25,284 bases of DNA from NCBI GenBank assembly GCA_028819775.1, contig JAPPKV010000331.1, positions 1 through 25,284 of the forward strand. Reading direction: 5' to 3'. The position numbers and the translations under genes are program-made. The notes below the pieces were generated by a model. It was not told the DNA's origin and ran no database searches. It worked only from the letters and a program-made list of their open reading frames with translations. Below are positions 24,128-25,284 of this stretch, in pieces (position 1 is the first letter of the stretch; every line of letters starts with the position of its first letter). Source of the stretch: Gammaproteobacteria bacterium. GTDB lineage: Bacteria; Pseudomonadota; Gammaproteobacteria; Pseudomonadales; Azotimanducaceae_A.

Positions 24128-25071
24128 TTGAAGTGCCGGTATCCCGGTCGGACCTCGGCAGCCTCCCCGTGCCGTGTCCAACTCATTCCGGGACGAACGG
24201 TTCGCTGGAGGGTGGCGATTCGGGTGATACGAACTCCATGCTTCCGGCTGAGCGCATCGACGGCACCTTGCGCGTTGCGATGGGCCGTAAACGCCAGTTC
24301 GTAGTCGTCTCCCATTGCCACCGCGTCGTCGGCCGTTGCTCCCGGAAAGAGTGGTATGCCGTCCAGATCGACTTCGCACGCCACCCGGCTAGCGCAACAC
24401 AGGTGATCCAGATCCGACGACAACCCGTCCGACAGGTCGATGGCGGCACTGGCGATGCCCCGCAGTTCGATGCCCAGTTGCAGCCGAGGTTGCGGCATCC
24501 AGTAGCGCTTTGGCGGCGAGTCGTCCTTCAGCGCAACCAACGACCATTCGCCAAGGTTTTCAACCGCCAACGCGAGACCAGCACCGCCCAGGGATCCCGT
24601 GACGTACACGTCGTCACCCGGTTCAGCCCCGGAGCGCGTGATCGCCGCCCCGTTCGGCACGTAACCGTGGACCGTGACGGTAACGCTCTCGGAACCCCGC
24701 GCGACGTTGCCGCCGACGATGGCGATTCCGAAGTCACGCGCAGCTGCCGCGAGACCGTCGGCGTAGTGTTCGGCCCAGTTGACGGTCAGGCTTTCGGCGG
24801 TCAACGACACCGTGGCGAAGGCGGGAGTCGCGCCCATCGCGGCGAGGTCCGATGTGGCCACGGCAAGACTGCGGTAGCCGATGGCGTCGGCGCACGCGCC
24901 GCCGGGGTAGTGCCGGTCGGCCACCAGGGTGTCGGTGGAAACCACCAGTTGGTGCCCGATCGGAATCTCAAGCACTGCGGCATCGTCGCCGGGACCGAGT
25001 ACGACCCCGTCTCCACCGGCAGTGTCGCGGAGGCGGGCGACGATTCGTTCGATGAGTTCGAACTCGTGCAT
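24124..25071 (-). CDS. thiL: Thiamine-monophosphate kinase
   Basis: The 315-residue enzyme phosphorylates thiamine monophosphate to thiamine diphosphate with ATP. Motifs occur in family order: HEFELIERI at the start, VVLGPGDDAAVLE near 25, STDTLVADRHYP, SLAVATSDLAAMGATP near 75, and GIAIVGGNVARG near 120. DVYVTGSLGGAGLAL, AAIDLSDGLSSDLDHLC near 210 and MGDDYELAFTA near 255 follow. The ATG at 25071 was chosen because it gives the canonical N-terminus and lies four bases after the nusB stop, indicating coupling. A longer form starting inside nusB is unlikely. Confidence 0.97.
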   Translation of the reverse strand: MHEFELIERIVARLRDTAGGDGVVLGPGDDAAVLEIPIGHQLVVSTDTLVADRHYPGGACADAIGYRSLAVATSDLAAMGATPAFATVSLTAESLTVNWAEHYADGLAAAARDFGIAIVGGNVARGSESVTVTVHGYVPNGAAITRSGAEPGDDVYVTGSLGGAGLALAVENLGEWSLVALKDDSPPKRYWMPQPRLQLGIELRGIASAAIDLSDGLSSDLDHLCCASRVACEVDLDGIPLFPGATADDAVAMGDDYELAFTAHRNAQGAVDALSRKHGVRITRIATLQRTVRPGMSWTRHGEAAEVRPGYRHFK

Positions 25072-25075
25072 GGCG

Positions 25076-25284
25076 TCAGTCTTGTTCTGTGCCGGACTGC
25101 CCGGACCCGGCGCCGTCCTCCGTGGGTGCGGTCTGGCCGAGTTCCGCCGTCCGGAGATCGCGGGCGACCCGGTCCAGCACGCCGTTGACATAGCGGAAAC
25201 TCTCCGCTGCGCCAAATCGCTTGGCAAGCTCCACCCACTCGTCGATGACCACCCGCGCCGGCACGTCGAGCCGTTCCTTCATCT
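25076..25284 (-). CDS. nusB: Transcription antitermination protein NusB (C-terminal part)
   Basis: Only the last ~68 codons are in the window; the 5' end lies beyond base 25284. The sequence [18 protein letters not shown] followed by [16 protein letters not shown] is the conserved C-terminal helix pair of NusB, which with NusE (S10) binds boxA RNA. A Met near the edge is internal, not the start. A ~25-residue low-complexity tail (rich in Gly, Ser, Thr, Glu) extends past the usual end. It heads the nusB-thiL-pgpA set. Confidence 0.93.
   Translation of the reverse strand, partial: MKERLDVPARVVIDEWVELAKRFGAAESFRYVNGVLDRVARDLRTAELGQTAPTEDGAGSGQSGTEQD

Noticed and set aside
23974..25188. 404-residue plus-strand open frame
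   Set aside because: It is antisense to thiL and part of pgpA, both of which have full family motifs; its composition is Arg/Pro/Gly-rich shadow sequence.
1..25284. tRNA, rRNA, CRISPR, transposase or integrase
   Set aside because: No cloverleaf-like or rRNA-like sequence, no regular repeat-spacer arrays and no recombinase motifs were seen on either strand.

Overview
The window looks like a Proteobacterium, most likely a gammaproteobacterium. The right edge carries nusB-thiL-pgpA (25284 to 23612, minus strand), and xseB sits on the plus strand at 16097. This is the same convergent arrangement as in E. coli, where nusB-thiL-pgpA faces xseB-ispA-dxs. Here the space between xseB and pgpA is filled by sugar-polymer genes instead of ispA/dxs. 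By hand count, the housekeeping and arabinose genes are GC-rich (42 of 60 bases in 18481-18540). Parts of the surface-glycan genes are much lower (27 of 60 in 6121-6180), which suggests a mosaic with acquired segments.

Left part (1-2496): a membrane protein with an OmpA-like C-terminal domain (73-1554, possibly extending past the window start), then a convergent crotonase-family gene (1619-2416).

Surface polysaccharide region (2497-15636), almost all on the minus strand. Read in transcription order it encodes an ABC-2 exporter (wzm, wzt), UDP-ManNAcA synthesis (wecB, wecC), a very large multi-module glycosyltransferase (8561-11530), a sulfotransferase, a fucosyltransferase-like protein with an HIRRGD motif, and GDP-L-fucose synthesis (gmd, fcl). 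A single plus-strand glycosyltransferase (6955-8529) interrupts this set. Together these genes could build and export a polymer containing ManNAcA and fucose that may be sulfated.

Divergent plus-strand region (15818-23523): a small helix-turn-helix-like protein and xseB, then a tightly packed set consisting of a UbiA-type phosphoribosyl-polyprenyl synthase, a DprE1-like oxidase, a DprE2-like reductase, a GT-C membrane glycosyltransferase and two GT2 enzymes. The first three match the mycobacterial route to polyprenyl-phospho-D-arabinofuranose, and the GT-C protein is the natural candidate to use that donor. The two GT2 enzymes are paralogues of the two in the minus-strand region, which ties both halves into one glycan system.

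Right end: an 88-bp palindromic intergenic element (23520-23607), then pgpA, thiL and the 3' part of nusB. No tRNA, rRNA, CRISPR array, integrase or transposase gene was seen. No gene-free stretch exceeds about 240 bases.
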